A stretch of DNA of 32,937 bases from an uncultured Rhizobiaceae group bacterium (GTDB lineage Bacteria > Pseudomonadota > Alphaproteobacteria > Rhizobiales > Rhizobiaceae), in assembly GCA_947501445.1 (NCBI GenBank), contig CANMVS010000035.1, positions 1 through 32,937 on the forward strand, read 5' to 3'. Within the stretch, counting starts at the first letter, position 1. Each line of letters starts with the position of its first letter. Both the position numbers and the translations under genes were made by a program. Shown piece by piece: positions 24,178 to 32,937 of this stretch. The notes below the pieces were generated by a model that saw nothing but the letters and a program-made list of their open reading frames with translations, had not been told where the DNA came from and did no database searches.

Positions 24178-25074
24178 ATGGAGAAGATCATTCACGGTGT
24201 TGCTGTTGACGCCGGCAGCGGACTGGAAGCTGCCATACGAAAGGCGCGCGGCGGCAACAGCACGGGCAGCGATTTGCTGACCTTCAAAAGGGCGGTGCTG
24301 GAAGTGCTGGGAACCGATGCCAGCACGGTGCTGGTCGACGCGGCCTGTGGAAGCGATCTTGTAAACCACTATCCTGACAATTGCGCCCCCATGATCGCCT
24401 ATGAGGCCGATGTCTATCATATCTCGGACGATGACCGAATAACGGTCCTGCCAGACACTTTGTCCTATGCAGACTATGGCCCGCTCGGTGTCAGCCAGCT
24501 GAAATTCTTCATGTACTATGCACCCGATGACGATGCGGCATTGAACGCGCGCAAACAGGCGTTGGTTGCGACCGTCGGACAAGGATGCCGCGAGAATGAT
24601 CTGCGTTACCTGATGGAACCGCTGGTCTATCACCCGACCGTGGAACCGGGCACAGCCGAATATGCGGCCCTGAAACCGGACCTGGTGCGGCGAAGCACGC
24701 AGGTTTTTGCAGACCCTAAGTTTCAGGCGGATGTTTTGAAGGTCGAAATTCCTGTCGATCTGAATTTTGTCGAAGGGTTCGGCGAACCCCTCATGACCCG
24801 ACAGGCTGCGTTGCAGGCATTCAGGGACGCTGCAGAACCGGCAGCGGAGCACGAGCTGGTCTACCTGAGCGCTGGCGTTGCCTTTGAGTGGTTCGAAGCT
24901 TCGCTGCAGATGGCCCGTGAGGCAGGTGTCTGTTTTAATGGCTTCATGTGTGGCCGGGCCATCTGGGCCGATTCCATTGAAGTATTCGGCAAATCCGGCG
25001 AAACCGGCCTGCGTGACTGGCTTGCAGGTACCGGGCGTACTCGTCTTCGTCGCCTGATTGCAACATTGCAGTGA
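24178..25074 (+). CDS. LacD-like class I aldolase (tagatose 1,6-bisphosphate aldolase family)
   Basis: The 298-residue protein resembles the DeoC/LacD class I aldolases. VDAACGSDL lies at 53-61, QLKFFMYY at 107-114, MEPLVYHP at 146-153, DVLKVEIPVD at 185-194 with Lys188 as the likely Schiff-base lysine, YLSAGV at 229-234 and FNGFMCGRAIW at 253-263. LacD cleaves tagatose 1,6-bisphosphate, and relatives act on other ketose phosphates, including sulfofructose-1-phosphate (YihT). After a DAK-type kinase the natural substrate would be a ketose-1-phosphate giving dihydroxyacetone phosphate and an aldehyde. It starts immediately after the DhaK-like stop and ends 11 bp before the SDR start. Confidence 0.88.
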   Translation: MEKIIHGVAVDAGSGLEAAIRKARGGNSTGSDLLTFKRAVLEVLGTDASTVLVDAACGSDLVNHYPDNCAPMIAYEADVYHISDDDRITVLPDTLSYADYGPLGVSQLKFFMYYAPDDDAALNARKQALVATVGQGCRENDLRYLMEPLVYHPTVEPGTAEYAALKPDLVRRSTQVFADPKFQADVLKVEIPVDLNFVEGFGEPLMTRQAALQAFRDAAEPAAEHELVYLSAGVAFEWFEASLQMAREAGVCFNGFMCGRAIWADSIEVFGKSGETGLRDWLAGTGRTRLRRLIATLQ

Positions 25075-25085
25075 AAGGACGCACT

Positions 25086-25847
25086 ATGCTGAAGGGAAAA
25101 CTTGCAATTGTTACCGGTGGGGCAAGCGGTAACGGCCGGGCCATCTGTCAGGTTTTCGCCAGAAACGGCGCAAAAGTCATCGTCGCGGACCTGCATGAGA
25201 CCGGTCGTGAAGGCGGCACACCCACAGCCGGTTTGGTCAATGCTGAATACCCTGGCATGGCACAGTTTGTTCGATGTGATGTCAGCAAGGTCAGCGATCT
25301 TGAGGCGCTGATCGCAGCAGCCGAAGCCTGGGGCGGTCTGGATATTATGGTCAACAATGCGGGCATCCTGCAAAAGGAGCCCATCCTTGAGGCAACGGAA
25401 GAAACGTTCCATCGCATGGTTGATGTGAACGTCAAAAGTGTGTTCTTCGGGTCGCAACTTGCCGCCAAAGCAATGGTAAGACGCAAAGCAGGTGTCATCA
25501 TCAATATGTGCTCCATCGCCGGAATGCGCGGCACCGGAGGCTTTTCCCATTACAATCTTACCAAAGGTGCTGTGCGGTTATTGACGTACTCTCTGGCTGA
25601 CGAATTGGGCCCGCATGGCATTCGGGTCAACAATGTCAACCCGGGCATCATGCGCACGCAGATGAATATTGAGGACGACCCGGTTATCGGCACGGAAACC
25701 GGTGAGGGTTACCTTGATATGATACCCGCCCGACGTTGGGGTGAGCCGGAGGAAGTCGCTGATGCCTGTGTCTATCTGGCGTCGGATTTATCAAAATACG
25801 TCATGGGCACATCGCTGATCGTCGATGGCGGCTATTTGCGTATATAG
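25086..25847 (+). CDS. SDR family oxidoreductase (last gene of the catabolic operon)
   Basis: The 253-residue short-chain dehydrogenase has TGGASGNG at about 11-18, NNAG near 91, a catalytic Ser near 143 in NMCSIAG, YNLTK as the YxxxK pair near 156-160, and the usual C-terminal GTSLIVDGG. ATG 25086 with AAAGGA seven bases upstream is preferred to the GTG at 25071, which overlaps the aldolase stop. In this setting it probably oxidises a polyol or sugar alcohol to the ketose, or reduces the aldehyde made by the aldolase. The TAG stop coincides with the first bases of repeat copy E. Confidence 0.9.
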   Translation: MLKGKLAIVTGGASGNGRAICQVFARNGAKVIVADLHETGREGGTPTAGLVNAEYPGMAQFVRCDVSKVSDLEALIAAAEAWGGLDIMVNNAGILQKEPILEATEETFHRMVDVNVKSVFFGSQLAAKAMVRRKAGVIINMCSIAGMRGTGGFSHYNLTKGAVRLLTYSLADELGPHGIRVNNVNPGIMRTQMNIEDDPVIGTETGEGYLDMIPARRWGEPEEVADACVYLASDLSKYVMGTSLIVDGGYLRI

Positions 25848-25930
25848 ACAAATTAAGGTTTTGAGGGAATCGGCAAAACCTGAACGCATCAACATAATCA
25901 AAGGCCGACACCGTGGTCCAGGTTCTGATT
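25845..25930 (+). repeat. Dispersed palindromic repeat, copy E (degenerate, 3' end eroded)
   Basis: It begins TAGACAAATTAAGG, carries the first stem (TTAAGGTTTT with AAAACCTGAA, one mismatch) and the middle block ATCAAAGGCCGACACCGTGG, then loses similarity near 25930. It has the same orientation as copy A and follows the SDR stop directly, sharing its TAG. Confidence 0.75.
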
Positions 25931-26156
25931 TGTTCGGTGATGAGATTGTGGCTCCGACAGATGATAGGTAACCGCAATGTGGTTTTGTCGCCGCATCGCG
26001 TTCACGCACGCAAACAATGTAGCACTAATCCATTAAGTTATAATATATAAGACTTGATTGTGACGCCCGCTTATAGAATGGTTCACACTGGGCAATTTTA
26101 CGGCGCCGCCGTGATTATTCAATTGTCTTGGAGCAATGACCCGGGAGGAACCTGTC
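25931..26156. other. Intergenic region upstream of the TTT transporter
   Basis: Together with repeat E this makes a gap of about 309 bases without a credible gene. It contains an AT-rich patch with a TATAAT at 26039-26044 but no matching -35 box at normal distance, so no promoter is called. Small frames here have no ribosome-binding site and no recognisable content. The strong GGGAGGA before 26157 serves the TctC-like gene. Confidence 0.4.
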
Positions 26157-27110
26157 ATGAGAAAAGCATTTTACGTTGCCGCTGTGATCGCCACAGCATT
26201 GGGATCGGGAGCAGCAATGGCTGCAGACTATCCATCCAAATCCGTTGATTATGTAATTCCATTTGGACCGGGTGGTGAGTCTGACGTCACCGCGCGTTTG
26301 CAGCAGCCCTATTTCAAGGACAAATTCGGGCAGGACCTTGTCGTATCCTATAAACCCGGTGGCGGCGGCGCCGTTGGCTGGTCCCAGCTTAACGGTATGG
26401 GTGGTGACGGTCATTCGATCATGGGCATCAACCTGCCGCATATTGTTGTCAAACCGAAACAGGGCGAAGTCGGTTTTCAGACCGAGGATGTGACCGCTGT
26501 CTATATGTTTCACTACACCCCGGACGCTATTGTGGTGAATGCCAACAGCAATCTGAAATCACTGCAGGACCTGGTTGACTATGCCAAAGCCAATCCAAAA
26601 CGCCTGACAATGTCCGGTTCCGGCAAGGGAACGGCCAATCATCTGGCACAGGTCATATTTGATCAGATGGCGTATATTGAAACCACCTATGTTGCCTTCA
26701 AGGGCACCGGTGCCGCCGTAACTGCACTGCTGGGCAATCAGGTTGCCGCGGAATGGGGTTACACAACAGTGGGTGCCAAACAGGGTGACAAGGTCCGTAT
26801 GCTGGCTGTTGCCATGGAAGAACGCCATCCGGCCTTTCCTGATGTCCCCACTTTCAAGGAGCTGGGCTATGACATGGTCTCAGGTGCCTACCGCGGCATT
26901 GCAGTGCCAAAATCAACACCAGAGGATGTGCGACAGGCGCTGTCCGGCATGATTGCCGAGATCAACGCCGATCCGGCATTTCAAAAACAAATGCTCGATG
27001 GTGGGTTTGCCATGGTTGATGTTGCCTATGGTGCAGACATGGACGCATTCATGGCTGAAAAATCCACCGAATATCTGGCTGCGGCCAAAAATGCGGACGT
27101 CATTGACTAA
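26157..27110 (+). CDS. TctC-like periplasmic receptor of a tripartite tricarboxylate transporter (Bug family)
   Basis: The 317-residue protein has a Sec signal peptide (MRKAFYVAAV, cleavage near AAMA-A at about residue 22). The Bug-family start YPSKSVDYVIPFGPGG with the following ARL and the loop YKPGGGGAVGW contact a carboxylate ligand. GGGAGGA lies before ATG 26157, so the frame's earlier ATG at 26136 is dropped. It delivers a dicarboxylate, tricarboxylate or similar acid to the membrane component encoded 86 bp downstream. The ligand cannot be read from sequence, since this family has many members of mixed specificity. Confidence 0.92.
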   Translation: MRKAFYVAAVIATALGSGAAMAADYPSKSVDYVIPFGPGGESDVTARLQQPYFKDKFGQDLVVSYKPGGGGAVGWSQLNGMGGDGHSIMGINLPHIVVKPKQGEVGFQTEDVTAVYMFHYTPDAIVVNANSNLKSLQDLVDYAKANPKRLTMSGSGKGTANHLAQVIFDQMAYIETTYVAFKGTGAAVTALLGNQVAAEWGYTTVGAKQGDKVRMLAVAMEERHPAFPDVPTFKELGYDMVSGAYRGIAVPKSTPEDVRQALSGMIAEINADPAFQKQMLDGGFAMVDVAYGADMDAFMAEKSTEYLAAAKNADVID

Positions 27111-27196
27111 AACCATCTGCGCGTCGCATTGATCAGTCTTTATTGCGGACTGCCGTGCGATGCGCACCCATTTCCCGTGAACTGCCGGAACGGTCC

Positions 27197-29164
27197 ATGT
27201 TTGACTATCTGATCGCCGCATTCTCTCCGTTTAACATTCTTTTGGCTGTGCTGGGTGTCGCGGCCGGTACCGTTATCGGCTCGATACCCGGACTAACGGC
27301 AACGATGGCCGTCGCGGTTCTTGTACCCATTACATTTTCCATGCAGCCTGATTCAGCACTGATCCTGATGGGTGCCATCTATACCGGTGCCATCTATGGC
27401 GGGGCCTATGCCGCCATTTTGCTCAATACGCCGGGCACGCCATCTGCCATTGCCACAACATTTGACGGCTACCCGATGGCCAAACGCGGCGATGGCGATC
27501 TGGCCATATCCATTGCCTGCCTTTCCAGTGTTGTCGGCGGTCTCATCGGTGCGCTGGCGCTGCTTTTTCTTGCCCCACCACTGGCAGACGCGGCACTGGC
27601 GTTTGGACCTGTTGAATATTTTTGGCTTGCAGTCTTTGGGTTATCGTTGATTGCGGCGCTTTCGGACGGCGATTTTCTGAAGGGTGTTATTGCAGCCTGT
27701 TTCGGGCTTTTGCTGGCCATGATCGGCATATCAGAAACCAGCGCTGAAGTGCGCTTTACATTCGGCTCAAACACATTGCTGGGCGGGATTGAAGTCGTAT
27801 CGGCCTTGATAGGGCTCTATTGTATTCCGGTTCTGATTGATCTTGTGGCAACGCCCGACCGGCACCTCAATCCACCCGAAGCGCAACGCGGCATCCGCCT
27901 GCCCGAAGCGCTGAAAACGCTGGCCCGCAACAAGTGGAACCTGTTGCGCAGCTCTGTCATCGGCACATTTGTCGGGGCGTTGCCCGGTGCCGGCGGCTCC
28001 ATAGCAGGGCTTGTTGCCTATTCGGAAGCACGGCGCTCGGCAAAGGATTCCAATGCCTATGGCAAGGGCGAGCCAGGCGGCGTTATCGCCACTGAATCGG
28101 CCAATAATGCCACGGTGGGCGGCGGTTTCATCCCGACACTGGTACTGGGTATTCCTGGCACACCGCCCGATGCCGTCATTCTGGGCGCACTGCTGGTACA
28201 GGGTGTGCGCACTGGTCCGACGCTTTTCACTGACGGTGCCAATATCGTCTATACATTCATATTCGGGCTGCTGCTTGCGACACTATTGATGCTGCCTGTA
28301 GGGCTGCTCATCGGCCGATTTGCCTATGGCGCCATTGTACGCGCGCCGAAATCCGCTCTGGTGCCGATTGTCGCGTTCATGACGGTGATCGGTGCCTTTG
28401 CCATTCGTAATTCCCTGTCCGATGTCCTTATCATGATTGTCCTGGGTATTGTGGGCTGGGTTGCCTCCAAACGCGGGTTTTCGGTCTCTCCCATCGTGCT
28501 CGGATTGATCCTTGGGCGCATAGCCGAGCAGGGTTTCGTGCAAAGCTGGACAATTGGTGAGGCTTTGGGTGATCTGTGGGGTCAGTTCTTCGGCAGGCCG
28601 CTGTCACTTGTTATTATTGCCATGACATTGATTACCTTCATCTATCCATTCGCGCCAAAAATCAAAGGCCTGTTGCGCGGTAAAAATAACGGCGCTGGTC
28701 AACAAAGTGAGCGTGCATCCTGGCCCGCCATTGCCTCGGAACTGGTTTCTCTGCTGGCGTTCGCCCTGATCGCAGGAATTGTGCTGGTGCAGTCCGGCGC
28801 ATTGAATGCGGAAGCAGCCGTATTCCCGCAGACAATAGCGTGGGGAATGGCGGTTTTTGTGGTGATCGCCATCGTGCGCCTGCTGACGACCCGACATGTC
28901 AGCGCAATGGCCAGCGGCGGTTCCGTGGCCCGCCGGACGGCAGTTCCGGTGATTATGCTGGCAACGGTTGGCCTTGTTCCCCTGTTGGGCTTTGGTGCTG
29001 CCGGTGCTGTGATGGGGCTGGCGCTCATATTTGTGGCGCAATACGAAAAGCAGTCGCTTCGCGCCACCTGCATTCTTGTGGCATGCGTGGTGGCGGTCAT
29101 TGCGGCATTTACACTCGGGTTTCGAAATGTCCTTGATGTACCACTGCCCGGCGGCCTGTTTTGA
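27197..29164 (+). CDS. TctA-TctB fusion, membrane component of the tripartite tricarboxylate transporter
   Basis: At 655 residues this joins two proteins that are normally separate. Residues 1 to about 493 are TctA, with the conserved GSIPGLTATM near the N-terminus, LLNTPGTPSAIATTFDGYPM near residue 80, and GALPGAGGSIAG and LGIPGTPPDAV in the second half. After a polar linker (about 494-508) a domain with four hydrophobic segments ending VPLPGGLF matches TctB. ATG 27197 begins MFDYLIAAFSPFNILL, a typical TctA start. The fused chain would form the sodium- or proton-coupled permease working with the TctC-like receptor. No frameshift or sequence break is visible at the join. Confidence 0.9.
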   Translation: MFDYLIAAFSPFNILLAVLGVAAGTVIGSIPGLTATMAVAVLVPITFSMQPDSALILMGAIYTGAIYGGAYAAILLNTPGTPSAIATTFDGYPMAKRGDGDLAISIACLSSVVGGLIGALALLFLAPPLADAALAFGPVEYFWLAVFGLSLIAALSDGDFLKGVIAACFGLLLAMIGISETSAEVRFTFGSNTLLGGIEVVSALIGLYCIPVLIDLVATPDRHLNPPEAQRGIRLPEALKTLARNKWNLLRSSVIGTFVGALPGAGGSIAGLVAYSEARRSAKDSNAYGKGEPGGVIATESANNATVGGGFIPTLVLGIPGTPPDAVILGALLVQGVRTGPTLFTDGANIVYTFIFGLLLATLLMLPVGLLIGRFAYGAIVRAPKSALVPIVAFMTVIGAFAIRNSLSDVLIMIVLGIVGWVASKRGFSVSPIVLGLILGRIAEQGFVQSWTIGEALGDLWGQFFGRPLSLVIIAMTLITFIYPFAPKIKGLLRGKNNGAGQQSERASWPAIASELVSLLAFALIAGIVLVQSGALNAEAAVFPQTIAWGMAVFVVIAIVRLLTTRHVSAMASGGSVARRTAVPVIMLATVGLVPLLGFGAAGAVMGLALIFVAQYEKQSLRATCILVACVVAVIAAFTLGFRNVLDVPLPGGLF

Positions 29165-29210
29165 TGATGATACCAATTGAAATTTGGTCATTATTTCCTA
29201 TTTCAGTGAC

Positions 29211-30278
29211 ATGGAAGAAATTCATGACCGGTCTGTGCCGCCGCTGACAGGAAGGCATACCCGCAAAAGCAGACACAACAAATATTATCAGGGCCCGATA
29301 TCGGATCACTTTGATGGTTCAGTCTTTTTTAATCCCGGTGGCACGGCTCCAAACGGTCTGGCCGATTTGCTCAAGTGGCAATTTGGCGAGAAGAAAAACC
29401 GCTGGCCCGGTCACTTCGAAAGCCCGTTTCACAATACCGCCCCGGATGCCAGGGTTGATGGGGATGGCCTGCGGGTGACAATGGTCGGCCATGCCACCAT
29501 GCTCATTCAGGTTGCCGGGCTGAATATTCTGACAGACCCGGTCTGGTCGCAGCGGGTCAGTCCGTTGAGTTTTGTCGGTCCCAAACGCGTTAACCCGCCA
29601 GGTGTTGCTTTTGACCGATTGCCGGATATTGACTTGGTCCTGCTGACACATAATCACTATGATCATCTGGATATTGAGACACTCAAACGCCTGCACAAAC
29701 ACCACGACCCGCTGGTTATCACACCACTGGGCAACGATCGTATTATTCAGGCTTCAGTGCCTTGCATGCGGGTCGAAACGGGCGACTGGGGCAGCCATTT
29801 TGCCATTGGTCCATCCGTCACAATCCATATGGAACCCTGCCACCACTGGTCTGCACGCGGAAGTCGCGATCGTCGCATGGCACTTTGGGCAGCCTTCGTC
29901 ATCGAGACACCCGCCGGTAAAATATATCATATTGGCGATACGGGTTTTAACGCCGGGCACCACTATCGCAGCGTATATGACAAATACGGCGGGTTCCGAC
30001 TGGCAATCCTGCCGATTGGCGCCTATGAGCCGCGATGGTTCATGAAGGATCATCACCAAACACCGCAGGAAGCTGTTGAGGGCATGGAACTGTGCGCCGC
30101 CGATCACGCCATTGGTCATCACTGGGGCACGTTCCAACTGACAAATGAGGGCGTTGACGCACCGCCATCCGCACTCGAAACAGCGCTTCAGCAGCGCGAT
30201 ATTGATCCGCAGCGTTTTCGCGCCCTGAGGCCGGGCGAAACCTTCGATGTCCCAATCAGCACAACCGACGGTGAATGA
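29211..30278 (+). CDS. MBL-fold metallo-hydrolase, NAPE-PLD/RomA-like
   Basis: The 355-residue protein has the metallo-beta-lactamase metal motif HNHYDH at 147-152, preceded by VGHATMLIQ and LTDPVWSQR. These mark the subgroup related to N-acyl-phosphatidylethanolamine phospholipase D and the Enterobacter RomA protein. Further ligands are visible as GDTGF and IGHHWGTF. It has no clear signal peptide. ATG 29211 is used since the extension to 29184 lacks family sequence; no strong ribosome-binding site is seen. Its physiological substrate in bacteria is not established. It stands alone between the TTT genes and dapF. Confidence 0.88.
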   Translation: MEEIHDRSVPPLTGRHTRKSRHNKYYQGPISDHFDGSVFFNPGGTAPNGLADLLKWQFGEKKNRWPGHFESPFHNTAPDARVDGDGLRVTMVGHATMLIQVAGLNILTDPVWSQRVSPLSFVGPKRVNPPGVAFDRLPDIDLVLLTHNHYDHLDIETLKRLHKHHDPLVITPLGNDRIIQASVPCMRVETGDWGSHFAIGPSVTIHMEPCHHWSARGSRDRRMALWAAFVIETPAGKIYHIGDTGFNAGHHYRSVYDKYGGFRLAILPIGAYEPRWFMKDHHQTPQEAVEGMELCAADHAIGHHWGTFQLTNEGVDAPPSALETALQQRDIDPQRFRALRPGETFDVPISTTDGE

Positions 30279-30422
30279 ACGTCTGGCCCGGTAGGATCCA
30301 CCAACACGGCGCATTGCGCTGGAAACGGCACAAATCGGTCCATTCTGGCGGAATTTTGATCGCCGGTAGCTGGTAATTTAACCTGTGTTCAGCCATATAA
30401 CGCTTTGCAGAAGGCGAGGCCG

Positions 30423-31319
30423 ATGGCTGATATGGTTCAGTTTGCGAAAATGAATGGTCTGGGTAATGACATCCTGGTGGTCGACATGCGTGGAGACGCT
30501 GGTGTCGTAACGCCGAAGGCTGCCATCGCGCTTGCTGCAAATGAGGCGACGGCCTTTGACCAGATCATGGCAGTTCACGACCCCAAACTGCAGGGGACTG
30601 ACGCCTATATCGACATACTCAATTCGGACGGTTCGAAAGCACAGGCCTGTGGCAATGGTACCCGTTGTGTGGTGCAGGCACTGAGCGCTGAAACCGGAAA
30701 ACAGGCCTACACCTTCCAGACAGTGGCAGGCATTCTCAACGCTCGTGAACACGCCGATGGAACCATTTCGGTGGACATGGGGGCACCCGAGTTTCACTGG
30801 GATAAAATACCACTGGCAGAGGAATTCGGCGATACGCGGATGATAGAACTGCAGATCGGGCCGATCGATGATCCGGTTCTGCACTCGCCATCTGCTGCAT
30901 CCATGGGCAATCCACATGCAATTTTCTGGGTGGAGAACGACGTGTGGTCTTATGAACTGGAGAAGTTTGGACCCCTGCTGGAGAACCATCCTATCTTTCC
31001 TGAACGGGCCAATATTTCCATCGCCCGTGTTTGTTCTGACAGTGAACTTGATCTGCGCACATGGGAACGCGGCGCCGGATTGACGCGCGCCTGTGGCTCG
31101 GCAGCCTGTGCGGCTGCGGTCAGCGCCGCGCGCACGAACAGAACCGGTCGAACCGTAACTGTGAATGTGCCCGGCGGGCCGCTTACGATCGAATGGCTGG
31201 AAAACAACAATCACGTCATCATGACGGGACCCGCACAATGGGAATTTTCCGGAACGCTTGATCCACAATCAGGTCAATGGCAGGCGGATAAGACAGCAAC
31301 GCATGGGAACAACAAATGA
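30423..31319 (+). CDS. dapF: Diaminopimelate epimerase
   Basis: The 298-residue protein interconverts LL- and meso-diaminopimelate for lysine and peptidoglycan synthesis in the cytoplasm. The two catalytic cysteines are clear: Cys76 in ACGNGTRC and Cys224 in [10 protein letters not shown]. The start [13 protein letters not shown] at residue 4 is the family N-terminus. ATG 30423 has GAGG just upstream; the TTG at 30405 is less likely. The stop overlaps the mtaB start by four bases (ATGA). This gene order is common in Hyphomicrobiales. The second cysteine loop reads GSAAC where GTGAC or GSGAC is more usual, a minor deviation. Confidence 0.96.
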   Translation: MADMVQFAKMNGLGNDILVVDMRGDAGVVTPKAAIALAANEATAFDQIMAVHDPKLQGTDAYIDILNSDGSKAQACGNGTRCVVQALSAETGKQAYTFQTVAGILNAREHADGTISVDMGAPEFHWDKIPLAEEFGDTRMIELQIGPIDDPVLHSPSAASMGNPHAIFWVENDVWSYELEKFGPLLENHPIFPERANISIARVCSDSELDLRTWERGAGLTRACGSAACAAAVSAARTNRTGRTVTVNVPGGPLTIEWLENNNHVIMTGPAQWEFSGTLDPQSGQWQADKTATHGNNK

Positions 31320-32596
31320 GCGGCGTTGATGTCATAACATTTGGTTGCCGGCTCAACACCTATGAGTCCGAGGTCATGCGGCGTGAAGCCGAAAAAGCCG
31401 GGCTGAACAATGCCATTGTCATCAATACCTGTGCCGTTACCGGTGAAGCCGTTCGACAGGCAAAGCAGGCAGTGCGCCGTGCGCGGCGGGATAATCCCCA
31501 CGCCCGCATTATTGTCACCGGTTGTGCTGCGCAAACGGAAGCCTCTAGTTTTGCATCGATGGAGGAAGTTGACGCTGTCCTTGGCAATGAAGAAAAACTG
31601 ACCAGCGCCGGCTACCGAAAACTGCCGGATTTTGGTGTTTCGACAGAAGAAAAAATTCGCGTCAATGACATCATGAGTGTCAAAAATACAGCGCCCCAGA
31701 TGGTCGATGCCATTGAAGGCAGAGCCAGAGCATTTGTCCAGGTGCAAAATGGATGTGATCACCGGTGCACCTTCTGCATTATCCCATTTGGTCGGGGCAA
31801 TTCACGTTCTGTGCCAATGGGTGCTGTCGTCGAACAGGTACACAGACTGGTCGGCAATGGTTATCTGGAGGTGGTAATCACCGGCGTCGATGCCACCAGT
31901 TATGGAGCAGACCTGCCCGGTGCACCGACCCTCGGCCTGCTGGCGCGAACAATCCTTGATCAGGTGCCGGAACTGCGCCGCCTGCGTCTGTCATCAATTG
32001 ATTCCATCGAAGCGGACGATCATCTTTTGGCACTCATATCGGATGAAGAACGCTTTATGCCGCACCTGCATCTGTCATTGCAGCACGGCGATGACATGAT
32101 CCTCAAACGTATGAAACGCAGGCACCTGCGTGATGATGCGGTTGCTTTTTGTCAGCAGGTGCGGGATTTGCGCCCCGGCATTTCCCTGGGCGCTGACCTG
32201 ATTGCCGGGTTCCCGACGGAAACTGAAGACATGTTTGAAAACGCGCTGTCGCTGGTCGACGATTGCGGCCTGTCGTTTTTACATGTTTTTCCGTATTCAC
32301 CGCGCGAAGGAACACCGGCAGCCCGTATGCCCCAGCATGATCGCAGTTTGATAAAAAATCGTGCCGCGCGCCTGCGCCGCAAGGGTGAAGAAGCCTATCT
32401 CAGCCATTTGGACACCATGATAGGCACGCGCCAGAATGTGCTGATTGAGAGACCGGGGCTTGGCCGCACGGAAAATTTCACACTGGTGAACATTCAATCG
32501 GGAGACCCCGGCACCATTGTAACGGTTGACATTACCGGCCATGACGCCGAAAGGCTGACGGCAAGTGATCGCCCCTCAACGCAGGCAGCGGCCTGA
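31316..32596 (+). CDS. mtaB: tRNA t6A37 methylthiotransferase MtaB
   Basis: The 426-residue radical-SAM enzyme adds a methylthio group to t6A at position 37 of tRNAs reading ANN codons. Three N-terminal cysteines (Cys11, Cys39, Cys70) bind the auxiliary cluster. The radical-SAM cluster motif CDHRCTFC (Cys147, Cys151, Cys154) follows, with IIPFGRG after it. A TRAM-like RNA-binding part ends the chain. The N-terminus [12 protein letters not shown] is characteristic of MtaB rather than MiaB or RimO. It is translationally coupled to dapF. A small inverted repeat, GGCCT-GAC-AGGCC (32590-32602), spans the stop codon, before ftsY. Confidence 0.95.
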   Translation: MSGVDVITFGCRLNTYESEVMRREAEKAGLNNAIVINTCAVTGEAVRQAKQAVRRARRDNPHARIIVTGCAAQTEASSFASMEEVDAVLGNEEKLTSAGYRKLPDFGVSTEEKIRVNDIMSVKNTAPQMVDAIEGRARAFVQVQNGCDHRCTFCIIPFGRGNSRSVPMGAVVEQVHRLVGNGYLEVVITGVDATSYGADLPGAPTLGLLARTILDQVPELRRLRLSSIDSIEADDHLLALISDEERFMPHLHLSLQHGDDMILKRMKRRHLRDDAVAFCQQVRDLRPGISLGADLIAGFPTETEDMFENALSLVDDCGLSFLHVFPYSPREGTPAARMPQHDRSLIKNRAARLRRKGEEAYLSHLDTMIGTRQNVLIERPGLGRTENFTLVNIQSGDPGTIVTVDITGHDAERLTASDRPSTQAAA

Positions 32597-32624
32597 CAGG
32601 CCAACCGGGAACGCAGGCACATCA

Positions 32625-32937
<313 letters not shown>

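Noticed and set aside
24121-24852. Minus-strand open frame of 243 codons opposite the aldolase gene
   Set aside because: Shadow frame; the sense strand encodes a clear LacD-like protein in a tight operon.
26039-26044. TATAAT as the promoter of the tctC-like gene
   Set aside because: No -35 box at 16-18 bp and an AT-rich background; it could be chance.
30378-31268. Minus-strand open frame of 296 codons opposite dapF
   Set aside because: It is a shadow of dapF, which has both catalytic cysteines; the antisense product resembles no family.

Overview
The window looks like chromosomal DNA of an alphaproteobacterium of the order Hyphomicrobiales (Rhizobiales), perhaps a marine lineage of moderate GC. 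The main reason is the right end, where dapF, mtaB and ftsY follow one another in an order familiar from that order, and ftsY has the typical N-terminus MALGFIKKVFSFG. The many ABC and TTT transporters and a RIME/Bru-RS-like family of about 103 bp palindromic repeats fit the same group. The genus cannot be told from the sequence. Both ends lie in repetitive DNA: the C-terminus of an IS1380-family transposase on the left and a GAGCCT hexanucleotide array on the right. This may simply be where a contig broke.

Layout. (1) 1-661: transposase tail and one repeat copy. (2) 659-8107, minus strand: a five-gene unit read right to left. It encodes a periplasmic binding protein, a fused double permease and an ATPase (FbpABC/AfuABC type), then an inositol-monophosphatase-family phosphatase and a molybdopterin oxidoreductase. 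A good PhoB-box-like direct repeat lies upstream, so organophosphate uptake is a better guess than iron uptake. (3) 8378-10464: a CPBP membrane protease, then an OsmC-like protein divergent from a TetR regulator, with two near-identical perfect palindromes between them. (4) 10485-11918: a small membrane protein and an alpha/beta hydrolase among three repeat copies. (5) 11944-15561, minus strand: SDR, CYTH-domain protein, GST and an unusually built CaiB/BaiF CoA-transferase. Divergent from the last is a helix-turn-helix/citrate synthase fusion (15640-16761).

(6) 16940-25847, plus strand, is the most interesting block: ten tightly packed genes. They encode a nucleoside-phosphorylase-family enzyme, a YnjB-like binding protein, two permeases, an ATPase, a TIM-barrel sugar isomerase/epimerase, DhaL- and DhaK-like kinase subunits, a LacD-like class I aldolase and an SDR dehydrogenase. 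Read together they suggest import of a polyol or sugar, oxidation or isomerisation to a ketose, phosphorylation at C1 by a DAK-type kinase, and aldol cleavage to dihydroxyacetone phosphate plus an aldehyde. I do not recognise this combination as a described pathway.

(7) 26157-29164: a tripartite tricarboxylate transporter with a TctC receptor and a TctA-TctB fusion. (8) 29211-32937: an NAPE-PLD-like metallo-hydrolase, then the housekeeping genes dapF, mtaB and the start of ftsY. I saw no rRNA, tRNA or CRISPR array. All functions are read from motifs and family resemblance by eye; no search was run.
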